Shown: positions 38,185-48,458 of the stretch, one piece after another
Numbering within the stretch: position 1 is the stretch's first letter
Layout of the letters: the number at the start of each line of letters is the position of its first letter
Source: Isochrysis galbana
Taxonomy: Eukaryota; Haptophyta; Isochrysidales; Isochrysidaceae
Assembly: GCA_018136815.1 (NCBI GenBank)
Contig: CM030932.1
Location: forward strand, 6,424,407-6,488,406
Length of the DNA stretch: 64,000 nucleotides
Reading direction: 5' to 3'
Notes under the pieces: generated by a model
The model's database searches: none
What the model saw: only the letters and a program-made list of their open reading frames with translations
Told to the model about the DNA's origin: nothing
Made by a program: the position numbers and the translations under genes

Positions 38185-38290
38185 CAGGCGAGAAGCGCTC
38201 AATCACCATCACCCACAGCATGGAAAAGCGTTCAATCATCATCAGCCTACACGTGGAAACGCGTTCAATCGCCATCACCCGGTGGTCATC
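38185..38290 (+). repeat. Three-copy ~34-bp repeat
   Basis: 'agcgctcaatcaccatcacccacagcatggaa' with two diverged copies starting about 38226 and 38260. Confidence 0.7.
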
Positions 38291-38303
38291 AAACTGCAAC
38301 AAG

Positions 38304-38763
38304 TTTCCAACTTGGGCATTGGCTGCAAGGATTGCTTTGTCTCTCACTCCTAATCATGCTTCGTGTGAGCGTGTGTTTTCTTTGCTAGCGCCTAAGCCAA
38401 GGGGCCATGGAACAACTCTAAAAACAAACGGGTCACTCAGTGGCACAGGAGGGAGCGGAGAACACGCCGCTGAGGACAAGTGCACACAGCTCCGCTCGGA
38501 CCCCCCACATATCCCGAGCCCCTAAGTAGAGCACGAGGGGAGTTGCCGCAAGGCGGGGAATGAGGGTGAGGAAGGGAAGGGGGCGTGGCTACGAATATGC
38601 GAGTCAGTGCCACGGGGGAGGCGAGAATATTAAAAGGTTTTTTTTTCTTTGCTAGCGTGTATGTTTCCTTCCTTGCGTGCAAGCTCTCTGGCTGATCAAG
38701 TGGAGGCATCTGTCTTGTTGCGTTACAACCGCAATAAGCGGAATCAAGAATCAAGAGCGTGAT
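38304..38763 (+). pseudogene. hAT transposase C-terminal fragment, interrupted
   Basis: 38304-38390 encodes FPTWALAARIALSLTPNHAS followed by C-E-R-V-F-S-L-L-A. This is the hAT dimerisation core (W/L-x-x-L-A-x-x-x-L-x-x-x-x-S-x-x-x-E-R-V-F-S). The frame breaks at a 252-bp insertion and picks up again at 38658 (MFPSLRASSLADQVEASVLL, then R-Y-N), which is the usual end of hAT transposases, and stops at 38761-38763. The N-terminal zinc finger and catalytic part are absent, so this is a relic. The intact frame on both sides suggests that the interruption came before much decay. Confidence 0.75.
38391..38642 (+). mobile_element. T-tailed retroelement inserted in the hAT relic, 15-bp TSD
   Basis: 252 bp from 'cctaagccaaggggccatgg' to 'gaatattaaaaggttttt', flanked by ttttctttgctagcg at 38376-38390 and 38643-38657. 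The exact left edge within the T-run is ambiguous by a few bases. Its 3' 120 bp match 1012-1141. Confidence 0.85.
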
Positions 38764-39278
38764 GTGTGAATGAAGTGTGAAGTGCGTGATGTGTGATGTG
38801 CTAAGTCCAATACCAATGTAATTAAGACTACTCCCTACAACACACATCATGGTCATGGTCATGGTGCAAACAACAATGTATGTGCAAGCTAGCAAAGAAT
38901 AGGGAGGAGGGAGAAAGGAGGGCCCTGCGCGCTAGCCAAAAACAAAACTTATAGATGACATATTTTGGGGATATTTGGGCAGCCTCCCCGGATATAAACG
39001 GGATATCGTCGCGGAATATTTGGATTTGGGCAGATTTTTCGGAATATTTCTGCCTGGCCCTAGGTGCGATTCAGGCGTGCCTACCCCATCCGAGGCTAAA
39101 GCTGCTCTGAGAGAGTAGTAGCAGCCATGGACCAGCCGGTAATCAGTGCAATGCAGTGTCAGCTGTGCTCCACTCGTTCCGTGGCAGGTGAGAGCGCGAG
39201 CCATGTAGATGTGTGCGCATGAGGTAGGTGCACACACGAACAGGTTGAGACCCTAATCATCGTCGCCGTCTAGGCTAA
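38764..39278. other. Intergenic, nothing recognised
   Basis: AT-richer patch (38940-39050) with repeated 'atatttggg' / 'gatatttttcgg' words. A duplicated 'ctaatcatcgtcgccgtctagg' at 39253-39295 overlaps the end of the next gene. Confidence 0.4.
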
Positions 39279-41461
39279 TCATCGTCGCCGTCTAGGATTT
39301 TTGAGGTTCCGTAGCTGAGAGTCCCTAGCAAGGGTATGTAAGCGTTTCCCGCCTGTTGTATCGTTTCGGCGCAATTTATCCTCTGTCGCGCGTGCTGTGA
39401 TCAATCCGTGTTGACGTGATGATTCTTTTTGACGTGACGATGATGCATGGCGGGTGGCCATCACCCCTTCGCTCCAACAGCCCATTAGCATGGCATCAAC
39501 AGCAGGCCTAGCGGAAGAGGGGACAGCGCGATAGAGGCAAGAGCGTGGGACCCACTCAGGATATGATGTTATCAGAACCTCAAGAGCAGGTGCGACAAGA
39601 AGCGGAAATGTTAGGCGGAGGGCAGGAGGCACCGACTCATTGCTTTCCTCGATAGCCTCATCCTCGCTCTCCTCATCGTCGTGCTCTTCCGCCTCATTAT
39701 CACCAGCCCCCCCCCCTGCCGCCCCCCCCCACCTCCCCCCCCCCCCCACCTCCTCCCCCTCATCTGATTCTGCACCTTTGGGCCCGAAAGCCTCGGCCAT
39801 GGGATCGCCGCGTGGCAGTGCCATGTGCTGCTCGCGCCGATTCTGTAGGCAATGCTGCAACTGTAGGTACGCAAGCGGTCCGTCCGTATCGGCTTCAAGC
39901 GCGTCTTCCTCCTTGAGATCAAGGGTTGCCTTCGCCTCATGATCTTCCAACACATCATGTCCAGTAGATATGATGCCACCCGTTCGAACTCGTCGATCGA
40001 CGTATACGAGTCGACGGTGTTGTGGCGGACACAGGAGCAATTCGACCTCGTCCTCGATCGTGGGTAGAGGCAAAGTACATGTTGCCACCGAGGGCGGTGG
40101 CAAACGGTTGCAAAAAAAGTCGGTGCCAAGTCGATCAGCCGCCTCTCCGATGGCCAAGGGCGTTGCAGCACGGACTAGATTGGCAAGCAATCCTTGCACT
40201 ATACCAGTCATGCCATCAAGCCTAGGTACACCGGATGCACGCGGCATGGTGCTGCCTACACGAGCACAATAGCTTCCAATTGAGCTGAGGAAGCCCAACG
40301 GCAGACCGCGCCGCAGATCACGCGAGTCTACGATGGCTGAAGATAACAGCCTGGGCAAGAGCGCATCGAGCAAGTCTGCGTACGCGTGTCTTTGATATGT
40401 GGAGACAGTGACGTGGGTCGAGCGACGCTTCTTGTTGCATGAAGCCTAAGATGGGAAGGAAGGGTAGCGACCAAGCTGGTGAGTCACCACGGAGTGCGCT
40501 CAGTCGAGAGCGAGAGGGAAGGGCACGGGGTTTGAAGAGGAACGGCGTGCTGAGCAAGAAAGCACACGCCCGAATTCACTCAGCGTAGAAGGAGGTTGCT
40601 TCTAGATCAAATATAGTCTACAGCTGTTGCTTATTGATTAGGACGCGCACTTCATGAACGAAGCCACGAGGAAGGTAAAGGAGGTCTCCCGCATGCAAGG
40701 TGACGTCAAGGACAAGGGGTCCAAGGGCTTCACGTGGAAGGTCGGCCGACGGGTCAGCGGGGAGGTCGGACCCAGGCTGTGGTGCATACACGCGCCAGTG
40801 CTTGGTGCCCTCCGTCTGCAAGATTAGCACCTAAGTGTTCGACATAGGGAGGAAGGTGCCCAGTGTGGGCATGGCGCCATGCCTAGGGTCAGGGGGTGCT
40901 ATTGGTCGCCTGCACAAAGCGCACCTCGACGTCGTCGTAGTGGGGCGCAAGGCCCTGACACCCACTGGGAGTCAAGTAGATGGATGCGCCCACCAGGCAG
41001 TCAAAGCGCGTCTCAAGCGCAGCGAGGAGTGACCAGAGCCGATCGCAATGCACTTGTGGTCTGAAGAGCTGCACAGTGTAGCCCTGGCCAAATTTTGTGG
41101 TTATCCATTCCGCTGTCACAAGACCATCTAATGGCGGCTCGGCCTCGACTCGTTCGTGGCCCTCGGCCAGGTTTGCACGCACCACACGCATCGTCCCTTC
41201 GTATGGGAGCGGCCCCTTCTCCCGAAGAAGTTGAAGGAGTCGCTCGTGTGAGAAGAGGCAACCCTGAGCCTCCTTGGCGGAGAGCGGAATTTGCTCCGGC
41301 GTGGACCCCGTCCCCGTCGTCAGCGCATCGTAGTACGCGTGATCCTTGCGGCGGATAAGCTTGGGAGCCACCTCCCACTGCTGCGAGAGAAAGTCTGAGG
41401 CTGACACTGGAGAGAGCAGCCACTCGAGAGCGTCGACTGAGCGGCGGCTTGGATTCATCAA
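39279..41461 (-). CDS. JmjC ribosomal oxygenase, NO66/MINA53 type
   Basis: Three exons on the minus strand, 41461-40925, 40830-40651 and 40445-39279, join in phase 0 across GT-AG introns for 627 residues. Exon 1 has the N-terminal cupin part (FLSQQWEVAPKLIRR) and ends with the iron ligands in A-P-H174-Y-D176-D. Exon 2 reads LQTEGTKHWRVYAP and L-P-R-G-F-V-H238-E, giving the third ligand. Exon 3 starts with THVTVSTYQRHAYADLLDAL, the dimerisation helix of the family. These 2-oxoglutarate/Fe(II) enzymes hydroxylate histidines in ribosomal proteins in the nucleolus. An insert of acidic and glycine-rich residues (about 440-480) comes from C-run DNA. The end (PRRRR) is very basic. NO66 versus MINA53 cannot be decided. 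Confidence 0.9.
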
Positions 41462-41504
41462 TGTGCCGCTCTCTCAATGACGCCTTGCCAAGGGAGGGCA
41501 GAGA

Positions 41505-41585
41505 GAGAGGGGGGGGGGGGGGGGGGGGAGAGAAAGAGAGAGAGAGAGAGAGAGAGGGAGGGAGGGAGAGAGAGAGAGATGGGGG
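41505..41585. repeat. G-run and GA microsatellite
   Basis: A run of about 20 G followed by (GA)n and GGGA units, immediately upstream of the oxygenase start. Confidence 0.9.
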
Positions 41586-41736
41586 GAAGGGGGGGGAGGG
41601 CTAGCACGCAGCACCAACGGAACTACTTGAGTCTACGCACAGACGGCCGTCGTCCCGAGAGACGTGGCGGTGTGTGTCGATGTGTGGATTCGGTCGTCAT
41701 ACTTTACTGGTAGAATGAATGTATATGTTACAGTAG

Positions 41737-42400
41737 CCGGCGTGGCCGATTTCGGCGTGGTGCACGCGGCCGGCTGCGGCGATTGGCGTAGCTGCAAGGG
41801 CGGCATTTGTGAATATGGTGCTTACACCACTTGAGGCACTAGGACCATGACGGGACCCTAACACCCAAACACGGCTGTGAGGACGATACACGAGAGTGAC
41901 CATACCAAAAGGCCTGCCCCGACCCCACACTCCAATCCAGACCTCAGGTAGTGCACCGAGGTCGTACCCCGGAAACCAAAGAAAAAGGAAAGAAGGGGGG
42001 CAGGGGAGGAGGTGGAGGGAGGGGATGTAAGGGCGATGGAAATAGAGAGGGTGAGTCCGGTAGACAGTAGGTGTATAGCCCCGAATCTTCAGATGTTTTT
42101 TTTTTGTGAATATGGTGCTTGGTGTGCCACCCAGTGCAACTGGATCAACACCAAAGCGCCGCCAGCGCGCTCGGTGCCGGCTCAAAGTTGGGCACTCGCG
42201 CGTATCACGGCACCGGGACGGTAGCGTTGAAGCCGGGGGCGTGGCCGATTTCGGCGCGGTGCACGGGCCGGCTGCGGCGATTGGCGTGGCTGCAAGGGTG
42301 GCATTTGTGAATATGGTGCTTGGTGTGCCACCCAGTGCAACTGGATCAACACCAAAACGCCGGCAGCCCGCCCAGTTTTGGTGCAAAGTTGGGGCTTCTC
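41737..42400 (+). repeat. ~200-bp satellite, second locus
   Basis: Units share 'tggccgatttcggcgNggtgcacg', 'gcggcgattggcgtNgctgcaagggNggcatttgtgaatatggtgctt' and 'ggtgtgccacccagtgcaactggatcaacacc'. Compared with 26067-26790 the order of blocks is the same (AAGTTGGGC, GATTTCG, GATTGGCGT, ggtatttgg/gaatatgg), so they are diverged members of one family. The array is interrupted at 41824-42102. Confidence 0.8.
41824..42102 (+). mobile_element. Family L T-tailed retroelement with 18-bp TSD
   Basis: 279 bp beginning 'acaccacttgaggcactagg' and ending 'tagccccgaatcttcagatgttttttt'. It is flanked by tttgtgaatatggtgctt at 41806-41823 and 42103-42120. The uninterrupted form is present in the next satellite unit at about 42304-42321. 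The T-run makes the right edge ambiguous by some bases. Confidence 0.88.
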
Positions 42401-42644
42401 GTCTCAACAATTGTAGCGTTTCGTGAACGGCTGTTAGTAGTGATACTCATGTACATATCGATGTCAATCGCAATCTGCGTCGATGATCATAGTAGTATAA
42501 TGTGTAGAGAAGCACATTTCGTGGAGGGTATGAGCTGGTAGAGCTTATGGCTCCGTCACTAGTTGTGCATGCCTTGCATGAAGGGCATCAGTAAAAATAT
42601 ACCGGAGGGGGGCCCGAATACTTTTTAGCGCTTGGTCTTCGGAG

Positions 42645-42790
42645 GCTTAAAATTGGCCATTTTTCGAAAATTTTGCCGGCGGACCCCCCATTTTTTTTGC
42701 TGATCTCTCATACCAGAACCTATAGAAAGCTTATTTAGGCCTCCATTTGCCCATTACCGATTTCGCCCTCCGCACCCCCCTAGTGAGTGA
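42645..42790 (+). repeat. Family I repeat
   Basis: 'atttttcgaaaattttgccggcggaNccccattttttttgctg ... gaagcttattt ... cctccgcacccccNtagtgagtgaNcgggcta' matches 53690-53845. Confidence 0.75.
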
Positions 42791-43004
42791 CCGGGCTAAT
42801 AGCAGGGGGGCTACAGACCTGGCGGACGCCGGCGGCACAGAGCAGCAGCTCCGCTCGCGCGGCCGTTGGGACTTAGATGTGGCCCACATTTACGCCAGGG
42901 ACACGGTAGCGCAGCAGCTCCGCACCGCGGACGCGATAGGGGCGGGAACCAGTGCCAACTTAGAACAGATCGTCCCCTCCTGGACACAGCAGGCGCACCG
43001 TTAG
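42747..43004 (+). pseudogene. Tyrosine recombinase C-terminal fragment (Crypton/DIRS type)
   Basis: The frame contains SRGATDLADAGG, then LRSRGRWDLDVAHIYAR. This is the pattern of the last part of transposon tyrosine recombinases (R/H-x-G-G-A-T-x-L-A-x-x-G, then GRW-x-x-x-x-x-x-Y). The tyrosine of HIYAR is the candidate catalytic residue. The N-terminal two thirds are missing. The fragment is continuous with repeat family I, which may be the element's non-coding part. Confidence 0.55.
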
Positions 43005-43555
43005 CCCCCTCTAACACTAGCAAATAACCAATAACATTCGCCACCTGCATACTAGCCCGTACCCATATCATACCCATACAAACATACAGCGCGCGGGATC
43101 GGGGAATATGAGCCCGGACGGCTCAGAGCTCCAACAGGAGGCCCCACGCAGCGGCAGAGAGCCCAAGCGCTAGGAACGGACGAAGCGGTTCACCCTTGCG
43201 CGCCATGTCTCTCCGCTCCTCTAGCGCCAGAAACATGGCCAGCCTGGAGTCCTCCAGCTCTGCGCCGTGAAGGGCTGGGTGGGCATCGCTGGCCAGCGCT
43301 CTGGCGGCGCAAGCTTGGTTGGGTCTCCGCGGTCTGACTTGGTCTTTTGCCAGAGCGACTCAAAACAGCGACTCAACTGGGAATCAAGCTTGTTGACTCG
43401 GCAACTCTCGAGTCCCCGTTCCCGTTGAGTCGCTGAAAAAAACAAAAATACCCTCTATTGTTGGGGTGCGGTGTGCGGTGGAGTCCTCCATAGCGCCTCA
43501 CTGCTCTTCTTATTGATTGGAGCGCTCCCAATGAAGTAGACCTCTCCAGAGCGCT
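43005..43555. other. Intergenic, nothing recognised
   Basis: No gene or repeat recognised beyond short direct words such as 'ttgagtcgctg' / 'gcgactcaa'. Confidence 0.4.
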
Positions 43556-43659
43556 GAGTTGTTGAGAGGCGCTGTGGAGGGTGGAGGGGAGACCTTCTTC
43601 TTGTTGCGACCCTCGTTGCAGCCGCGCACAACCCCCCGCTCCCCCCCCCCTCTCGATAC

Positions 43660-43661
43660 TT

Positions 43662-43700
<39 letters not shown>

Positions 43701-44089
43701 GGAGAGAGAGAGAGAGAGAGAGGGAGGGAGAGAGAGAGAGAGAGAGAGAGAGCGCGTGGTGAGGCGGCTCGAGGGCGCCCTTTGGTGGGGGGGGGAGGGG
43801 CTTTGCTCCCGCGCGCCGTCGTCGACGGCTGGTGACGAGACCCGGCGTGGCTCGGCTCCGTCAGGGCGCGCGCCAGACGCCCTCCGAGCGGCTTCCCCCC
43901 GCCCCCCCGCCGCGCGCTTCCGGCGGCGCCCCGCCCCCCCCCCCCCCCCCCCTTCCCTGTCGGGTGGCCTGGCCTCAGTGGGACCCCCCCCCCCCCCCCC
44001 CCCCCCCCCTCTCTGGTCCCTTCCAAACCAGGCCGTGGCGAGAGTGGCTTGATGATGAGTGGCCATCATCATCCGGAGGGAAGAACCAT

Positions 44090-44127
<38 letters not shown>

Positions 44128-44310
44128 GGAGAGAGGGAGAGAGAGGGGGGGAGGGAGAGAGAGAGAGAGAGAGAGAGGGAGGGAGGGAGGGAGGGAGGGA
44201 GGGAGGGAGGGAAAGAGAGGGAGAGAGAGAGAGAGAGAGGGAGGGAGGGAGGGAGGGAGGGAGGGAGGGAGAGAGAGAGAAGAGAGAAGAGAGAGAGAGA
44301 GAGAGAGCCC
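43660..44310. repeat. GA microsatellites with two long C-runs between
   Basis: (GA)n and GGGA arrays at 43663-43752 and 44094-44305. C-runs at 43933-43952 and 43984-44009. The 373-codon frame across it is an effect of composition. It lies just upstream of the gene at 44422. Confidence 0.95.
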
Positions 44311-44421
44311 GGCGAGGGAGGCAGCAGCGGGCTCGTTCCTCCCTCGTCTCCTCTCTCGCTCCTTGGCCCCTCGGAGCAGCCCCGCCACCCACGCACCACA
44401 CCCCACGCTCGATCAAGCAAC

Positions 44422-45285
44422 ATGGCGATGGTCGGACGCTTGCTCGAGCCGAAGAGCTTGACAGATGAGGCCCTCGCCGCGCGCGAGGAGGTCGCGCGCA
44501 TGGCCGGCCAAGCTGCTGCACGGGCCAAGGCGGCCGCAGAGGCCAACAAGTTCAACATCAACGAGGCACTCAACAAGGTGAGTGGCTCTCCTTGCTAGAG
44601 TCCAACGGCGGCCAAGGTTGGGGAGCGCCGCGCGCCGTGCTCACGCGCTCCGAGCGCCGCGCTCACGCGCTCCATGCTCCACATTTCCTCTGTGCAAACG
44701 CCGCTTGCGCCCTCTCAGGTCTCCGAGTACCATGGTGTCTCTGAACATTTTCAGAAGGAGTGGCAGACTGCAAAGGACGTTGCAGAGCCCGGGCGCCCAG
44801 AAGACAGACTCGCACTCATGCAGCGCCACTCTGGAGAGATTGACCCCGCTAATCAATTCATTCCGATGAAGAGTAAGCCCATTCGCTGGGAACCACATGT
44901 CGACGAGGAGGTGAGGGCTGCATACCGGATGGCTGCCGAGAAGGCTATCGCCTACTCTGACAGTTCAGCAAGCCAGGCCAGAGGATCTGGCGTCGTTGAC
45001 GTCCTACAAGAGCAGTTGGAGGCGGAGCGGCAGCGAGCTGCAATTGTGCAGGTGCGTCAACTTTAGGCCATTCTGCCCCTCCCTGTCCCTCATACAAGAT
45101 GTCGGTGCAGGAAAAAAAATGTTGCTCAGGTGCCTTTGCTCCGCCGTGCTCTTGAGCAGGAGAAACTCGAGGCCGCCTTGCGTGAGGCTCAAGAGCTTTC
45201 GATGCGAGCTGCACGGGCTGAGGCCAAACTCGAGATGACCGAAGCCATGATGGAGAAGATGGCCAGCAAATCCAGGGCGAAGTAG
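44422..45285 (+). CDS. Coiled-coil protein of unknown function, three exons
   Basis: Exons 44422-44577, 44719-45051 and 45130-45285 join in phase 0 with GT-AG introns to give 214 residues. The N-terminus is Ala/Arg/Glu helical (EVARMAGQAAARAKAAAE). The middle contains HFQKEWQTAKDVAEP and QFIPMKSKPIRWEPHVDEEV. The C-terminal third is a long charged coiled coil (LREAQELSMRAARAEAKLEM, ending SKSRAK). No family is recognised. All three exon frames are open, phases match, and residues alternate as in true helices, so I regard the gene as real. It lacks signal peptide and membrane spans, so it is probably cytosolic or cytoskeletal. Confidence 0.75.
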
Positions 45286-45289
45286 AGCA

Positions 45290-45855
45290 GAAGCTTGAGC
45301 AGATAAAATGAAGTGCTGTCGTTGTTGGCTTAGAAAGCCCTACTTTTGCGCATGGCTTGTTTGTTCCCTCGTGCCACCAACTCAATTTTTGGATACGGCT
45401 ACTTAAGTGCAACCGTTTGCTAGCCATCCCGGGCTTGATTTCACGGCTATCTGGGCTTGGTTGAACGCCTAGCTCAAAGAAGCTGCGACGATACTGCCTG
45501 CAACGAAATGTACATCCACGGAAAAATGAACTTGGATGGTGCGCTACCGTCAAGTGCGAAGAACATCTTGGGAGATTGGCCGGTCGCACCTCGTGGACAC
45601 TGGGGAAGTGGTGCCGGCATATTGCGCGCCGATACCAAGTGCCGGTGCGCGAAGTAGGCCGCAAGTTTCCCCCCGAGGAGGGAAGCCACCGAGGGAGGGA
45701 AAGGAGGAAGAGGGAAAATTAAGGGGCTTCTGAGGGTGGAAGGGAATAAGGGTGGGCATGTGCACCATATTTTGAGCGTATCCAATCGGTCACTTGTGTG
45801 CCATGTATCATGCTTTTCGTGTGCTGTACTCAATTAGTACCTAGTACTCATCAAG
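45290..45855. other. Intergenic, nothing recognised
   Basis: 3' flank of the coiled-coil gene. No further gene or repeat seen. Confidence 0.4.
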
Positions 45856-45864
45856 CTCAACGCC

Positions 45865-46065
45865 TCGCGCCCCTCTCACTCCATCGCGGACACCCTCCTG
45901 GGTGGGCCCGCACAACCAACCCCTGCCCCTGCTAGAAGGCAGGGGCCGGACACTCAACAACCTGACCCAGACCCCTAGTGGCACTAGGTAGTGGGCGCGG
46001 GTCGAGACTCTCACTCCCACGCCCACGATGGGCCTGCCCTCGAGCTGTCGCATCCAGAGTATTTT
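45865..46065 (+). mobile_element. Family B 5' module, truncated
   Basis: 'tcactccatcgcggacaccctcctgggtgggcccgcac ... cccctgctagaaggcaggggc ... cccagacccctagtggc ... tgggcgcgggtc ... atgggcctgccctcgag' matches 48500-48660. Confidence 0.65.
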
Positions 46066-46069
46066 ATAT

Positions 46070-46830
46070 ACTCTATGCGGATGCGGTGTCTCCACCATGC
46101 GTTGTGTGAGAAAAATGGAGTGAGTTTTGTTTTTGCCAATGAGCAATGAGTTGTCTGTCTCGAAGCCTCGCCGCATTGCGCACGCCGAATTTGTTTGGTT
46201 GTCCTTACTTGTTTCATTGGGGCTTGTTTGTGCGATGTTGCGTTAGTTTTCGGAGTTTTGGCTTGTTGGTGAGTGAGTGATGGGGTGATGTCTCCTCGTG
46301 GGCCCCTCGTCGCGAAGTAGCGCGCGCGCTCCCTCCCCCTCTCTCAAGACTTCTCTTCGCCACTCCATCCATGCGCCCTAACCCTGATTGAGACTTGCCC
46401 CACAATCAAGCGCGAGCTTGATTCGATAGTTTGAAGACAACCCTCACTCACTCGCACTCGCACGGCCTCGCTTGCACTCCGCACGCGCGCGCCACGCCCC
46501 ACCCATCCATCATGTGGTTGCCCGCAGCCCGCTTGCTTGCCCGTATGACACATACGCCCGCTTGCCCAAGCAAGGGAGTGAGGAGTGAGCTGTGCTCTTG
46601 CCCAAGGTGCTGAGTGTGGTTGCCTCACCATTCCTCCTCCCCATTCTCTCGCCTCTCGCCTCGCCTCCGCCTCGCCATGTCTCCGCTTCCCACCCGTCTT
46701 AAGTCTTAAGTCGCGTTCCGTCAAAAGAGGGCCAGGTGATAGTCTTGTTTTCGCTCAGAATGTTATGTTAGTTAGTAAGTAGACGCGGCGCGTGCATAGC
46801 AACTTTTTCCCCAACGGTACCCCACTTTTC
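46070..46830. other. Intergenic, nothing recognised
   Basis: No gene or repeat family identified. Frames on the minus strand (46344-46724) look compositional. Confidence 0.35.
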
Positions 46831-46831
46831 G

Positions 46832-47175
46832 TCACGGAACACCTGCGGATAAGCAGCCTAAGTCTGATAAGTCTTCATCTTCTTCGTCTTTTTTGTCATT
46901 CTCCTCGTCCTCGATCCTATTGCCAATGTCGTTCTGCTGGCAGGCGACCAGGAGGTCGCTTGGCTGATCCTGGGTGACGAGGTCCGTGATGCGTGAGAGG
47001 ACGGCTTTCTGGTCCTGCATCCAAAGTTTGCCAGCTGCTCGGCGCACTTGCACCATGGGACTCGTTTCATCGTACGCGACCGCCGTGATGTATTCCATGC
47101 ACAGGTACGCGACGGCCGCCTCGTCTCCAATGTATTTGGTCTTGGGGATCTTCTCGTGAACTATCGTTAAACCGA
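46832..47175 (-). CDS. Hypothetical protein fragment
   Basis: The minus-strand frame reads KIPKTKYIGDEAAVAYLC, MVQVRRAAGKLWMQDQKAVL, DLVTQDQPSDLLVACQQND and an acidic tail EDEENDKKDEEDEDLSDLG. Residue patterns suggest genuine helical protein. No domain recognised and no ATG at a convincing place: the frame extends into a reversed family A repeat upstream. It may be a 3' exon or a gene copy cut by the repeat. Confidence 0.35.
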
Positions 47176-47227
47176 TAGGGTCATGGAGCGCGCGCCGCTC
47201 CCCTCCCCTCCTGCCGCCCCCCCCGCC

Positions 47228-47285
47228 GCGACGGACGACCGGGGCTCGTGCCCCCCCATGGGTCAACCAAGTATCCAAGTATAAA
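47228..47285 (-). mobile_element. Family A 5' end, reversed
   Basis: 'ggggctcgtgcccccccatgggtcaaccaagtatccaagtataaactcag' is the reverse of the A start. It lies head-to-head with the next copy. Confidence 0.75.
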
Positions 47286-47295
47286 CTCAGTTGCG

Positions 47296-47725
47296 CCAAC
47301 TAAGTTTATACTTGGTTCACCCATGGCGGGACACGAGCCCCCCCCTCTCTCCACTCCTCCCCCGCCATGCATGGGGGAGGAACCACCCACTCTCCTGGCA
47401 TGCCTGATGGCTTGCCAGGAGCACACTGCCCTGCTGACCCATCCCTCTCCCCACAGGCACGCCTGAATCGCCCGCCCTGGCCTGTCGTAGCCAGCCAATC
47501 CCTCTGACCAACCCCTCCTCCCCCTGGGCCCCCCTGATCAGGACCCCCCAGCCAGCTCTAGTCGACTGGCAGGGGCTCGAGAGCCAGCGATGGAGAGGCA
47601 GGAAGGGCCAGGGCCATGCCCCAGCCTCACCTGCCCCCTGAGCTGCGCTCCCAGCCAGGCCCCTGCCGGCCTCCTGGGGACCTGAAGAGGGGCCGCAGGC
47701 GCGCGCCATGGGCCATAGCCGCAGG
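47296..47725 (+). mobile_element. Family A 5' region, forward
   Basis: 'aactaagtttatacttggttcacccatgg' to 'agcgatggagaggcaggaagggccagggccatgccccagcctcacctgccccctgagctg', same block order as 17161-17560. The downstream part (to about 48100) diverges and holds a C-run at 47918-47934. Confidence 0.75.
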
Positions 47726-48458
47726 GAAGAGAGGAGGAAGAGGGAAGAGGGAGGGGAGGGGGGAGTGGCAGCTCTCCCCTCCGGCGTTTACGTGTCTTCT
47801 CGCCTCGTTTGGGTAAGAGAAGACGGGGGCACCAGAACCAGGAGGGAAGGGCCGCGGCTCGCCGCGGCCACTCGCTTAGGCGAGGAGAGATTAGCGCTTC
47901 TGGGCTCCTATTCACGAGTGCCCCCCCCCCCCCCTGCGTTGTTTTTACCCGAAAGGGGTTTTCCCCTAGCGTGGACTCGAGGAGAGGACGTGCTGGGGTG
48001 CACGGGGTGCACGGGGTCGGTGCGTGCACTGGGGGGAGGACAGATATTATCGAGGGGAGGGGGCAGTGCCCCCTCCCCCCGGTAGCACTCGGACACCTGG
48101 CTCGTCAGGCATGGCGGGATTCCGGGACGGAAAAGTTGTGTCCAATAAGCTAGTGGGATGCTGTGGTTTCATATTTGTCGGTGCGGCTTGCAGGGTGTGC
48201 GTCGCGAGCTGCGGCTCGCGGGCACCTGGTCGGGCGTGGCCCTGGCTGGTGGGCGGTTCAGTTGCGCGGCGTCCGCCATAATCTGGTCGGCCGGCGCGGC
48301 GGGGTGAGCGGAGGGAGAGGTAGGCAGCGTGGCGCGCTCAACGACCCTATCATTTTAACGATGTTTGACATTTACATTAGTCCACGCCCTGTACCCCGCC
48401 CTCTGCGAGCCAACTCTCTTCCTCCCCACATGAACATCATCCTCTGTCATCTGTCACA

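Noticed and set aside
43455-44576. A 373-codon minus-strand open frame rich in Ser/Leu/Pro
   Set aside because: It is produced by CT microsatellites and C-runs; several other frames are equally open there and no domain is present.
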